The notes under the pieces are model-generated. The model ran no database searches. It saw only the letters and a program-made list of their open reading frames with translations, and was not told the DNA's origin. Source: an uncultured Lentisphaeraceae bacterium (GTDB lineage: Bacteria; Verrucomicrobiota; Kiritimatiellia; RFP12; DVOR01). Taken from it: a stretch of 10,961 bases of DNA. Where the stretch lies: NCBI GenBank assembly GCA_946056345.1, contig CAMGJH010000005.1, positions 1 through 10,961 of the forward strand, written 5' to 3'. Both the position numbers and the translations under genes were made by a program. Numbering within the stretch: position 1 is the first letter of the stretch; each line of letters begins with the position of its first letter. This document shows positions 1 to 6,633 of this stretch, piece after piece.

Positions 1-1
1 G

Positions 2-478
2 GGCGAGCCGGTGATGGAAGAAGCCGTCAAGGAGGTCTCGGCCTCGGGCGATATCGTGTTGCCTTATATCCAGCAAGTGCACTGCGCGGGAATGACCATC
101 GAGCAGTTCCAGGAGGAGCTGACCAAGCGCTACAAGGAGTTTTACGTCGATCCCCTCGTCTCGGCCTACTATGTGCCGATGGGTGAAGGTGGGTCATCGC
201 CCTACGGCTCGGTGCTCGTCACGGGGTGCGTAGGGCAAAAGGGCGTCGTCAGCATTCCGCCGACGTGCGACCTAACGGTGATGCAAGCGTTGCAACTCTC
301 CGGCGGAATGGGCCAGTGGGCCGATGCCCGCGCGGTGCGCGTCACGCGCAGCTTCACCGATGGCACCAAGCAGCAGGCCATTATCGACACCGAGCGTATC
401 GGGCGCTATGGCGATGCTGACCTCAATATCCTTTTAATGCCCGGCGATGTCCTCGACGTCCCGGAAAGCAACTTCTAA
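2..478 (+). CDS. Polysaccharide export protein, Wza-type (5' partial)
   Basis: Periplasmic/outer-membrane export protein that carries a capsular or exopolysaccharide chain out of the cell. The reading frame is open to the left edge, so the N-terminus (signal peptide and first half of the export domain) is missing; 158 residues are visible. Visible residues 1-58 match the second half of the Poly_export domain: a Val-rich strand, then SGDIVLPYI, then the G-M-T-IEQ-F helix and a D-P-L-V-SAYYV strand. Residues 70-155 look like one SLBB domain (VLVTGCVGQKGVVSIPP, a helix with LQLSGGM, and a closing LLMPGDVLDVPE). The protein ends right after this single SLBB domain, with no C-terminal segment to serve as the amphipathic helix that forms the outer-membrane pore in E. 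coli Wza. The exit may therefore come from another protein, perhaps the barrel at 1607-2800. Three cysteines (visible residues 28, 76, 89) could form a disulfide. The unknown gene follows after 33 bp. The family call is secure; the exact subfamily is not. Confidence 0.9.
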   Translation, partial: GEPVMEEAVKEVSASGDIVLPYIQQVHCAGMTIEQFQEELTKRYKEFYVDPLVSAYYVPMGEGGSSPYGSVLVTGCVGQKGVVSIPPTCDLTVMQALQLSGGMGQWADARAVRVTRSFTDGTKQQAIIDTERIGRYGDADLNILLMPGDVLDVPESNF

Positions 479-498
479 CAGAGTGAATTAACAAACGT

Positions 499-504
499 GA
501 GGAG
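499..504 (+). promoter_or_regulatory. Ribosome-binding site deciding the ATG 512 start
   Basis: GAGGAG lies 7 nt before ATG 512. An in-frame GTG at 497 overlaps this site, so 497 is unlikely to be the start. The ATG also begins a clean signal peptide (Met-Lys-Lys then a hydrophobic stretch), which supports the choice. Confidence 0.8.
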
Positions 505-511
505 TCCGTTT

Positions 512-1579
512 ATGAAGAAGTTATGGATCCTGATGACCGCCGTGGCCCTGCTGGGCTCTGGCGTGGCAATGGCAGCGCTGACCGAGGCGGATCTCGCCCC
601 GACGCGTATTGCTTCGGCCATCAAGGCCAAGCCGGCCAATGAGCGCCAGGCCCTGGCCAAGCAAATCCTGGAGGCCATCGCCGCCCAGCCCACCGATGAA
701 GAGACCAAGACCCAGCAGTTGATTACCGCCGCACGCGTGCTCATCTCCTCGGGCAACTCGGTGGGGATGATTGCCGAAGTCTTCAACTCCATCCCGGTGG
801 CTTACCTTCAGCCGGTGGCCGAAACCATCGGTAAGGTGAACTTCGATCAGCAGGCCAATGGGATGACCGACGCGCAGTACGACACCTTCTGCTCCAAGGT
901 CGTCTCCTCCGCTTCGCGCTACATCGAGGCCTCCGGTGCCGACTCGCCCACCGTACGTATCAGCATCCTGGCCGCCACCTTCTCGCGCGCCTCCTCGGAT
1001 CCCGAGCGCACCCGCCCGGCAATGGTCGCCGCCCTGCCTCCGGCTATGCAAGCTGCCGCCGCCACCTACATCGCCGCCTCCGAGCAGAACAATCGCGAGG
1101 TTATTGCCGCTGCTGCCGGCGTAGACGAAGTGGCCGCCACCCCGGCCGACCCCAACGCCAACAGCGTCGTGGCTGCCGCCATCGCCGAGACGGCTGCCCC
1201 TGCAGCTGAGCCCACCGCCCCCGCCGTTGCCCAGCAGGTGGCCGCCAACGAGCCCGCCCCCGCAGCTGAACGCCAGGAAGTGCCCGTGGAGCCGTTGCCC
1301 ACCACGACCCCGACCGCCACTGAGAAGGGCGAAGTCGCGGAAGTCAAGGTTCCCCTGCTCTCGCGCTTCTCCACCGACGTCCTGGGCATCACCGTCGACA
1401 CGATGGGCGCTGCGATGTACGACTGGGAACAGCCCTCGCTCCTGCCTCCCTCGGTGGTCGACTACGCCGCCCAGCCCGAGCAGATGGTTGGTGCCGGTGA
1501 GTTCGGCACCACTGGCCAGCCTCGCCCGACGGATGTCATCCTGCCCCCGTCGCCGACTTACGGCAATCAGTACCTCTAA
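512..1579 (+). CDS. Secreted Ala/Pro-rich protein of unknown function in export locus
   Basis: I do not recognise this 355-residue protein. It has a clear Sec signal peptide: MKK, a hydrophobic core, then an AMA-A cleavage site near residue 21. Residues 26-200 are mostly predicted helical, Ala-rich with regularly spaced charges, and hold the only cysteine (C127). Residues 200-275 are low-complexity Ala/Pro/Glu/Thr sequence that looks like a flexible periplasmic linker. Residues 278-355 form a less repetitive tail with several Pro and aromatic residues, ending in Gly-Asn-Gln-Tyr-Leu. There is no lipobox, no membrane helix after the signal and no enzyme motif I can see. The gene sits 33 bp after a Wza-type gene and 27 bp before an outer-membrane barrel gene, so a role linking the two or gating export is plausible, but this is inferred from position only. 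The helical domain, disordered linker and tail could suit a periplasmic adaptor or peptidoglycan-spanning spacer. Composition matches the neighbours, with no sign of recent transfer. Confidence 0.85.
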   Translation: MKKLWILMTAVALLGSGVAMAALTEADLAPTRIASAIKAKPANERQALAKQILEAIAAQPTDEETKTQQLITAARVLISSGNSVGMIAEVFNSIPVAYLQPVAETIGKVNFDQQANGMTDAQYDTFCSKVVSSASRYIEASGADSPTVRISILAATFSRASSDPERTRPAMVAALPPAMQAAAATYIAASEQNNREVIAAAAGVDEVAATPADPNANSVVAAAIAETAAPAAEPTAPAVAQQVAANEPAPAAERQEVPVEPLPTTTPTATEKGEVAEVKVPLLSRFSTDVLGITVDTMGAAMYDWEQPSLLPPSVVDYAAQPEQMVGAGEFGTTGQPRPTDVILPPSPTYGNQYL

Positions 1580-1592
1580 ATCCCTTTGCCTT

Positions 1593-1597
1593 AGGAG
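1593..1597 (+). promoter_or_regulatory. Ribosome-binding site of the barrel gene
   Basis: AGGAG lies 9 nt upstream of ATG 1607, in the 27-bp gap after the preceding stop codon. It fixes the barrel start, which also begins a signal peptide. Confidence 0.75.
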
Positions 1598-1606
1598 AAG
1601 TTAGAT

Positions 1607-2800
1607 ATGAAAAAGCCCCTTTTGGTCGCCATCCTGGCTATGGCCGGAATGCCCCTCCTCGCCGCTCCGCTCTTTAACGGCAACGGCATTGCCTTCGGTC
1701 CGCGCGATTGCCTGCGCTTTTCTCCCACGGTGAGTGTGGGTGCTTTCTGGGAATCGAACGCGCGCAACACCTCACAGAATGAGAAGAGCGGCGCGGGTTG
1801 GCGCGTCCAGCCCTCCTTCACCCTCTCCTACGCTGGCAAGGAAGGCGTTAAGGACCTCGGTAGCTTTAGCCTCTCGGGCTTCTACTCGATGGAGCGCGGT
1901 TTCGACAGCGACAACGCGCAGGATAGCGACTCCTACGGCCTGAGCATCTCCACCCGCCGCAAGCTCGCCCGCGACCTCACCCTCTCGGCCTCGGCTTCCT
2001 ATTCGCGCTCGGAGAACGATGAGTTCTACGGCGACACCTGGAACGCCTACGGCACCCCGCGCATCGACGAGAACCGCTCCGAGAGCTACAACGCCAACCT
2101 CGCGCTGGGCTATCAGGGCGACAAGTGGCGTTGGTCTGCCGGCTTGGGTTGGAGCCGCTCCAAGCAGCTCGATGGCTACAAGAATGAGTCCGACTCTTAC
2201 TCCCTCTCCCTCTTGGCTGGCCGCGCTATCTTTGCCCGCCACTTCTGGAATGTCTCCTTCTCGACCACGTGGGACGACGCGGATGACAACTCGCAGGCCT
2301 ATTACATTCGCACCGGTATGAGCGGCTCGGTCACCCAAAAGCTCTCCTACAGCGCGATGGCCGGTCTGGGCATCTACGATTACAGTGGCTATGAGGACGA
2401 CACCGCCTACGGCCCGAGCTACGACGTCAGCTTGGCCTACAAGATCAACCGCACCTTCGCGGCCTCCTTGGCCCTCAGCGCGCAGTATGAGCCTGAATAC
2501 GATGGCGACCAGCGCGACTACTACATCTGGAGCAACCGCCTCACCGGCGCCCTCAATGCCCAGTGGAGCGAGCGCTGGAGCTCGCGCCTCAATGTGGCTT
2601 GGAGCTACGAGGACCACCAGGGCAACAGCTACGAGCGCGATTACGACCGCACCTACATCCAGACCTCGCTCAGCACCTCCTACGTCCTCAACCGCTTCAC
2701 CTCTGTCTACGGGACGCTCTCGTGGAAGACCGATATGTACTCGGACGATGACGATACGGATTGCTACCGCGCGGACATCGGCCTGAGCTTCCACCTCTAA
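1607..2800 (+). CDS. Outer-membrane beta-barrel protein of polysaccharide locus
   Basis: Predicted outer-membrane barrel of 397 residues, probably part of the polysaccharide exit route. The signal peptide is residues 1-20 (MKKPLLVAIL core, cleavage after LLAA). From about residue 38 the chain is a long series of alternating polar/hydrophobic strands with aromatic girdles (for example 41-50, 69-77, 86-94, 110-117, 124-133, 161-170, 174-183, 196-205, 213-222), separated by acidic Asp/Asn/Ser-rich loops. The last strand, ADIGLSFHL, resembles a BAM recognition signal, although it ends in Leu with Phe at 395. Tyr, Trp, Ser and Asp are abundant, as in the VpsM/EpsL-type barrels of exopolysaccharide loci; I infer the resemblance from strand pattern and context, not from a diagnostic motif. 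A cluster of four Asp at 380-383 could bind cations in an outer loop. The gene lies 27 bp after the unknown secreted protein and 19 bp before the polymerase-like gene. Another porin-like barrel is the main alternative. Confidence 0.85.
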   Translation: MKKPLLVAILAMAGMPLLAAPLFNGNGIAFGPRDCLRFSPTVSVGAFWESNARNTSQNEKSGAGWRVQPSFTLSYAGKEGVKDLGSFSLSGFYSMERGFDSDNAQDSDSYGLSISTRRKLARDLTLSASASYSRSENDEFYGDTWNAYGTPRIDENRSESYNANLALGYQGDKWRWSAGLGWSRSKQLDGYKNESDSYSLSLLAGRAIFARHFWNVSFSTTWDDADDNSQAYYIRTGMSGSVTQKLSYSAMAGLGIYDYSGYEDDTAYGPSYDVSLAYKINRTFAASLALSAQYEPEYDGDQRDYYIWSNRLTGALNAQWSERWSSRLNVAWSYEDHQGNSYERDYDRTYIQTSLSTSYVLNRFTSVYGTLSWKTDMYSDDDDTDCYRADIGLSFHL

Positions 2801-2819
2801 GCGCCTCCGGGACGCTGCA

Positions 2820-4181
2820 GTGCTGCGACTCCTGCTGACGAAATACTGGGTGCTTGCCCACCTTCTGGTGATGGCGGGCACCCTTTGTTTTACCCCCTCG
2901 CCAACAGCCTTCTTCGCCATTTGGGCGGCAGCCTCGCTTATCCTGATGGCACTGGCCCTGCCGCCAGGACGGAAAGGGGAGACCTTTTGGATGGCGCGCG
3001 CCCGTGTGGCGATGCGTCTGCGCAGCGATGTGGTCGTTTGGGGCGGTCTGCTGGCCGTGGCGTGGGCAGGCATCGGGCTTCTCAATGGGCCGCGCGCGTG
3101 GGCCTACAGCGCAGAGTTGAAGCGCTGGATCTACGCCTTGCCGCCGATGGCCTTCCTGCCCTCTTCGATTGAACTTGGCCTTGGCACCGGCTTTTGGGCC
3201 GGGCTCACCGCCGGGCTGGCCGGGGCAGCGGCCATTCGTTGCGCGCTGCCGCGCTCGCAGCGGCTGTGGGCCCTCTTGGGGCTTGGCTGCCTAACCGGAC
3301 TCTTGGCCCTGGGGAGCCTGGTGGCCGGATTGGTGACGGGTGCAGCGCCGGCGCTGGCGTGGTTGGGCGGTCCCTTCGACGCCGGAGTGCTGTGGTTCCT
3401 GCTGCTCTGCACAGGGATGGGCGTGGCCGCCGAGGCGTTCTTAGAAGGCCACTGGAAGACGCTCGCCTGGGCGCAAGCCGTGGTGGTGGCCAATGGCATG
3501 GGACTAGCGGCCTTCGCCCCGGCAGAACTGCTGGGCGTGGCGGCGCTGGTGTTGGTGGTCTACCTTTGTTTTGCGATGGTGGCGGTGCGCGGCGGCGGAC
3601 GGTATCCGCACTCGCTGTGGCATTGTGTGATGTTGCTGCCGGCACTCTTTGCCGCCGGGCTAGGGTTGGCCTTGGCGCCCGAGCGCGCCTTGTGGGTTCC
3701 CGAGCAGTGGGCTGCGCAGCTGGAGAGCTTCTTTACACAGTGGAGCCTCCGGGCGGACTTGGCACTGAAGGTGATGGGGGCCGAGCCAATGTTGGGCGGC
3801 GGCCCGCAGGCACTCGACTTTGTGGGGCGGCTCTTCGTGAAGGGGAGTCGGGCGTGGGCGCTCTGGCGCGCAGGTGGCACCGGCGTGCCGTGCGATCTGC
3901 TCAAGCTCCTCTCCGAGCGCGGCTTGATGGGCTCGCTCTTCCTGCTCTTGCCTGGCGCAGCGATGCTCGGCAAGTGCCTGATGCAGTGGGTGGAGTTCCA
4001 CCAGGGCGTGCGCCGGCATTACAGTATACGCTACATCTTCGTCTTTGCCGGGTGCGCCATTGGGGTGATGGGGGTGTTGCTCGCTTCGTTGATTGGCACG
4101 CCGTTGCATACGCCGGCGGTGCTGTGCGCGTTTTTGATTGTCTGCGCCACGTTGAGCGGCTGGATGCCGCAGTTGCGCTAA
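2820..4181 (+). CDS. O-antigen ligase/Wzy-polymerase-like membrane protein
   Basis: Polytopic inner-membrane protein of 453 residues with about 12 predicted membrane helices (roughly 8-26, 30-47, 72-89, 120-140, 148-170, 185-205, 217-235, 238-256, 266-286, 368-384, 405-425, 430-447). Between helices 9 and 10 lies a large periplasmic loop (about 287-367) with the O-antigen ligase/Wzy pattern: R311 followed by LALKVMGAEPMLGGGP, then DLLKLLSERGLMG at 359-371. In that family such a loop transfers or polymerises lipid-linked glycan, so this protein is the candidate polymerase. The His-Asn pair usually found nine residues before the conserved Glu (here E366) is replaced by P357-C358, so activity or subfamily is uncertain. 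The start is GTG with a weak GGGA (2809-2812) upstream; an internal ATG at codon 18 would remove most of helix 1. Its coding strand is G-richer than C, unlike the genes downstream. The Wzc gene follows after 22 bp. A ligase attaching glycan to another acceptor is the alternative. Confidence 0.75.
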   Translation: MLRLLLTKYWVLAHLLVMAGTLCFTPSPTAFFAIWAAASLILMALALPPGRKGETFWMARARVAMRLRSDVVVWGGLLAVAWAGIGLLNGPRAWAYSAELKRWIYALPPMAFLPSSIELGLGTGFWAGLTAGLAGAAAIRCALPRSQRLWALLGLGCLTGLLALGSLVAGLVTGAAPALAWLGGPFDAGVLWFLLLCTGMGVAAEAFLEGHWKTLAWAQAVVVANGMGLAAFAPAELLGVAALVLVVYLCFAMVAVRGGGRYPHSLWHCVMLLPALFAAGLGLALAPERALWVPEQWAAQLESFFTQWSLRADLALKVMGAEPMLGGGPQALDFVGRLFVKGSRAWALWRAGGTGVPCDLLKLLSERGLMGSLFLLLPGAAMLGKCLMQWVEFHQGVRRHYSIRYIFVFAGCAIGVMGVLLASLIGTPLHTPAVLCAFLIVCATLSGWMPQLR

Positions 4182-4190
4182 GAGATTTGG

Positions 4191-4196
4191 AAAGGA
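4191..4196 (+). promoter_or_regulatory. Ribosome-binding site of the Wzc-type gene
   Basis: AAAGGA lies 7 nt before ATG 4204 in the 22-bp gap after the polymerase-like gene. It supports this start, which includes the tyrosine-rich N-terminal tail in the protein. Confidence 0.65.
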
Positions 4197-4203
4197 TTGC
4201 AAG

Positions 4204-6633
4204 ATGGCAGACGATGGAGATCAGAAGGGGCGGAGCCTGTATTACCACCGCTACACCCCGCAGATTATGGGCAGCGGCGGCGGACGGAGCACCTATGGCG
4301 CGCCGGTCTACGGCGCAGTCTCCTATGGCAGCGCCTATGGCTCGCCCTACGGCTCGGCCTATGCAGCCCCCTCCGGCAGCGGTGGCGAGGACGAGGGCGG
4401 CACTGGCGCGCTAAGCCTCGGGCGCATCATCCGCGTCTGCTCGGGCCACTGGATGACAATCTTCGTCTTCCTCATCCTGGGCCTGCTGGCGGCCTTCGTC
4501 ATCTTCCAGCTCATCCCCTACACCTGGAAGGCCGAGGCCTACTACGAGATGTTTGTGCGCAGCCAAACCTTTATCCCCGGCCAGGTCTACGCCGATGAAG
4601 GGATGGGCGGCGGAGGCGGGGCCAACTCGCTCCAAGAGGTCTTCAACACCCGCCGCGAGCTCTTCAAGAACACCGCCGTCTACAAGTCGGTCATCGACCT
4701 CTATCGCACCGAGCACACCGCTTCGGCCGTCCCCACCGAGACCTTGCTGGACATCCTCAAGGAAGACACCGAGATGACCCTGGTGCCCGGCTCGCGCCTG
4801 GTCAAGGTGACGGTGGCCGCGCGCGACCCGGCCTTGGCCGCCGACCTCGCCAATGCCTACGTCTCCACCTGCAAGACGTATATGGGCGAGCAGAACAAGA
4901 TGATCTCCGAGACGGCCGTGGCCTACCTCACCGCCACCCTCGACAACGAGGAGCACATCCTCGCCCAGCTCGACAACGACCTCCTGGAGCTGCGCAAGAG
5001 CCGTAAGATTGACAGCCTCAACCGCGAACGCGAGAACACCCAGTCGCGCCTCTCCTCGCTTGATTCGCGCGCCATCGCCCTCGAAGCGCAGATTTCCACC
5101 GCCAAGGAGCTGCTCATCGCCCTCTCGGCCATCAAGGAAGATCCCACCCAGTTCGGTACCCTGCCCGAGAGTATTCCGCGCGCCTCGGAAATCGCCACCA
5201 CCTTCCAACGCTGGCAGGAGACGGCCGTGGCCAAGAAGACCCTCCTCACGCGCCTGACCGAGAACCACCCCGACGTCAAGCTCAAAGCCCGCGAGGAAGA
5301 GGTCTATCGCGACCAGTTCGTGGAGACCGCCCAGCGCGCCTACACCACCGCCCAAGCCCAGCTCGACTTCTTGGAGCGCCAGCGCCAGCCGGTGGTTGAG
5401 GAGGCCTCGGGGTTGCGCGCCCGCCTCATCGGCTTGGACACCGACATCATCAGCGCCCAGATGGCCATCCAGCAGCTCGAGCGCACGCGCGAGATCGAAG
5501 TCCAGAAGGCCACCGACCTGCGCACCCGCGTCCGCGTGGCCGAGTTGAAGGCCGACGAGAACGCCGCCACCATCAAAACTGTTCGCCCGGCCCTCGTGCC
5601 CGAGAAGCCCGCCTCGCCCAACCCCTACATCATCTTCGGCGCGGGCATCCTTCTGGGCACCTTCATCGGCGTAGTCTTCGTGCTCCTGCTCGACCACATG
5701 GAGGACAAGCTGGTGGGCGTGACGGACATCGAGCAGCGTCTGCGCCTCAAGGCCCTGGCCGTCTTCCCGCACTTGCGGCGCAAGCAGCGCCAGCAGGTGG
5801 CCCTCACCACGCACGCCGACCCCTTCTCGCAGTATGCCGAGTCGATGGCCGGTCTGCGCAACCTCCTCGACTCGCCCACCTACCATGACCTGACCACCGT
5901 CATCCTCTGCATGTCCACCCAGCCGGCCGAGGGCAAGACCTGCACCTCCACCAACCTGGCCATCGCCTACGCTCAAGCCGGCCAGCGCACGCTCCTGGTG
6001 GACTTCGATATGCGCCGTCCGCGCCTGGCGGGCATCTTCGGGCGCGATGTGCACAGCTTCCCCTCCCTCCCGCACATCCTCGCGCGCAACGACGCGTCGC
6101 TCTTCGATTCCCTCCCGCAGGAGACCGAGGTCCCGAACCTGAGCGTGGTCTTCTCGCGCGCCTCCAACTCCATCAGCCCCTCGGTTCTGATGGGCACGAA
6201 CATCATCACCGAGTTCTTCGCCTGGGCTCGCAAGCACTACGACCACATCGTCATCGACTCCCCGCCCTTCGGCCTGGTGGGCGACGTGATTGTGCTCGCC
6301 AACCTCGTCGACTCGGTCCTCCTCGTGGCGACGCCCGATAAGACCCGCTTTGGGCCCATCCAGTTCGCCGCCCGCCGCCTCACCGAAGTGGGCGCACGCA
6401 TCCTCGGCGTGGTGGTCAACAACGTCGACTTCGGCCGCTGGGCCGGCTTCAGCAAGTACGAGACGCGCTACGGCTACGCCACCAGCACCTATGTTCCTCG
6501 CACCAAGGGCAAGGAATCCACCGAGGAGCTCAAGAAGGCGGTCTTCACCGTCAACTCCAAGGACTCCCCTGAGGCCGCAGCCAACCCCGAAGACCGCCCC
6601 ATCGACGAAAGTCTGACCTCCGACGATGACTAA
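4204..6633 (+). CDS. wzc: Wzc-type polysaccharide co-polymerase / BY-kinase
   Basis: Inner-membrane chain-length regulator fused to a bacterial tyrosine autokinase, 809 residues. Residues 1-80 are a long cytoplasmic tail with spaced tyrosines. TM1 is about 83-104 and begins the Wzz domain. The periplasmic part (105-470) contains coiled coil near 230-310 and 365-455, with a GNVR-like segment (LTENHPDVKLKAREE) at 351-365. A Pro-rich stretch (465-474) precedes TM2 (about 475-496). The kinase domain has Walker A STQPAEGKT (571-579, K578), Walker A' LLVDFDMRRP (597-606, D600 and D602) and Walker B HIVIDSPP (681-688, D685). A C-terminal tyrosine group at Y752, Y756, Y758 and Y763 is the expected autophosphorylation cluster, followed by an acidic tail. 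In this family, cycles of autophosphorylation and a cognate phosphatase control polymer length and export; no phosphatase lies in the window. The gene is 22 bp after the polymerase-like gene and overlaps rsmI by 8 nt. The length suits Wzz-kinase fusions. Family assignment is firm. Confidence 0.95.
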   Translation: MADDGDQKGRSLYYHRYTPQIMGSGGGRSTYGAPVYGAVSYGSAYGSPYGSAYAAPSGSGGEDEGGTGALSLGRIIRVCSGHWMTIFVFLILGLLAAFVIFQLIPYTWKAEAYYEMFVRSQTFIPGQVYADEGMGGGGGANSLQEVFNTRRELFKNTAVYKSVIDLYRTEHTASAVPTETLLDILKEDTEMTLVPGSRLVKVTVAARDPALAADLANAYVSTCKTYMGEQNKMISETAVAYLTATLDNEEHILAQLDNDLLELRKSRKIDSLNRERENTQSRLSSLDSRAIALEAQISTAKELLIALSAIKEDPTQFGTLPESIPRASEIATTFQRWQETAVAKKTLLTRLTENHPDVKLKAREEEVYRDQFVETAQRAYTTAQAQLDFLERQRQPVVEEASGLRARLIGLDTDIISAQMAIQQLERTREIEVQKATDLRTRVRVAELKADENAATIKTVRPALVPEKPASPNPYIIFGAGILLGTFIGVVFVLLLDHMEDKLVGVTDIEQRLRLKALAVFPHLRRKQRQQVALTTHADPFSQYAESMAGLRNLLDSPTYHDLTTVILCMSTQPAEGKTCTSTNLAIAYAQAGQRTLLVDFDMRRPRLAGIFGRDVHSFPSLPHILARNDASLFDSLPQETEVPNLSVVFSRASNSISPSVLMGTNIITEFFAWARKHYDHIVIDSPPFGLVGDVIVLANLVDSVLLVATPDKTRFGPIQFAARRLTEVGARILGVVVNNVDFGRWAGFSKYETRYGYATSTYVPRTKGKESTEELKKAVFTVNSKDSPEAAANPEDRPIDESLTSDDD
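4324..4371 (+). repeat. In-gene 12-bp repeat encoding Tyr-Gly-Ser-x units
   Basis: Within the kinase gene, residues 41-53 read YGSA-YGSP-YGSA-Y, a four-residue period encoded by near-identical 12-nt units. Looser Tyr-Gly-Ala motifs precede it at residues 31 and 36. The tract lies in the cytoplasmic tail before TM1, so its tyrosines are on the same side of the membrane as the kinase domain. Confidence 0.8.

Noticed and set aside
497..511. GTG 497 as start of the unknown secreted protein
   Set aside because: It overlaps the GAGGAG ribosome-binding site for ATG 512, and the five extra residues would precede a normal signal peptide.
1772..3085. Minus-strand open frame of 437 codons across the barrel and polymerase-like genes
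   Set aside because: It spans two real genes and their intergenic gap, and its product is Ala/Val/Arg/Gly-biased without a recognisable domain or signal.
3194..4414. Plus-strand open frame of 406 codons in another frame of the polymerase-like gene
   Set aside because: The product is Arg/Gly/Ala-rich with no membrane pattern, whereas the competing frame gives a clean multi-helix protein with ligase/Wzy motifs, and this frame would run into the kinase gene.
4411..6246. Long open frame on the minus strand opposite the kinase gene (611 codons)
   Set aside because: It is a mirror of the codon bias of the real gene (C-ending codons on GC-rich DNA leave the antisense frame open). Its product is low-complexity Gly/Val/Leu/Glu sequence with no motif, while the plus-strand product has complete Wzc and kinase motifs.
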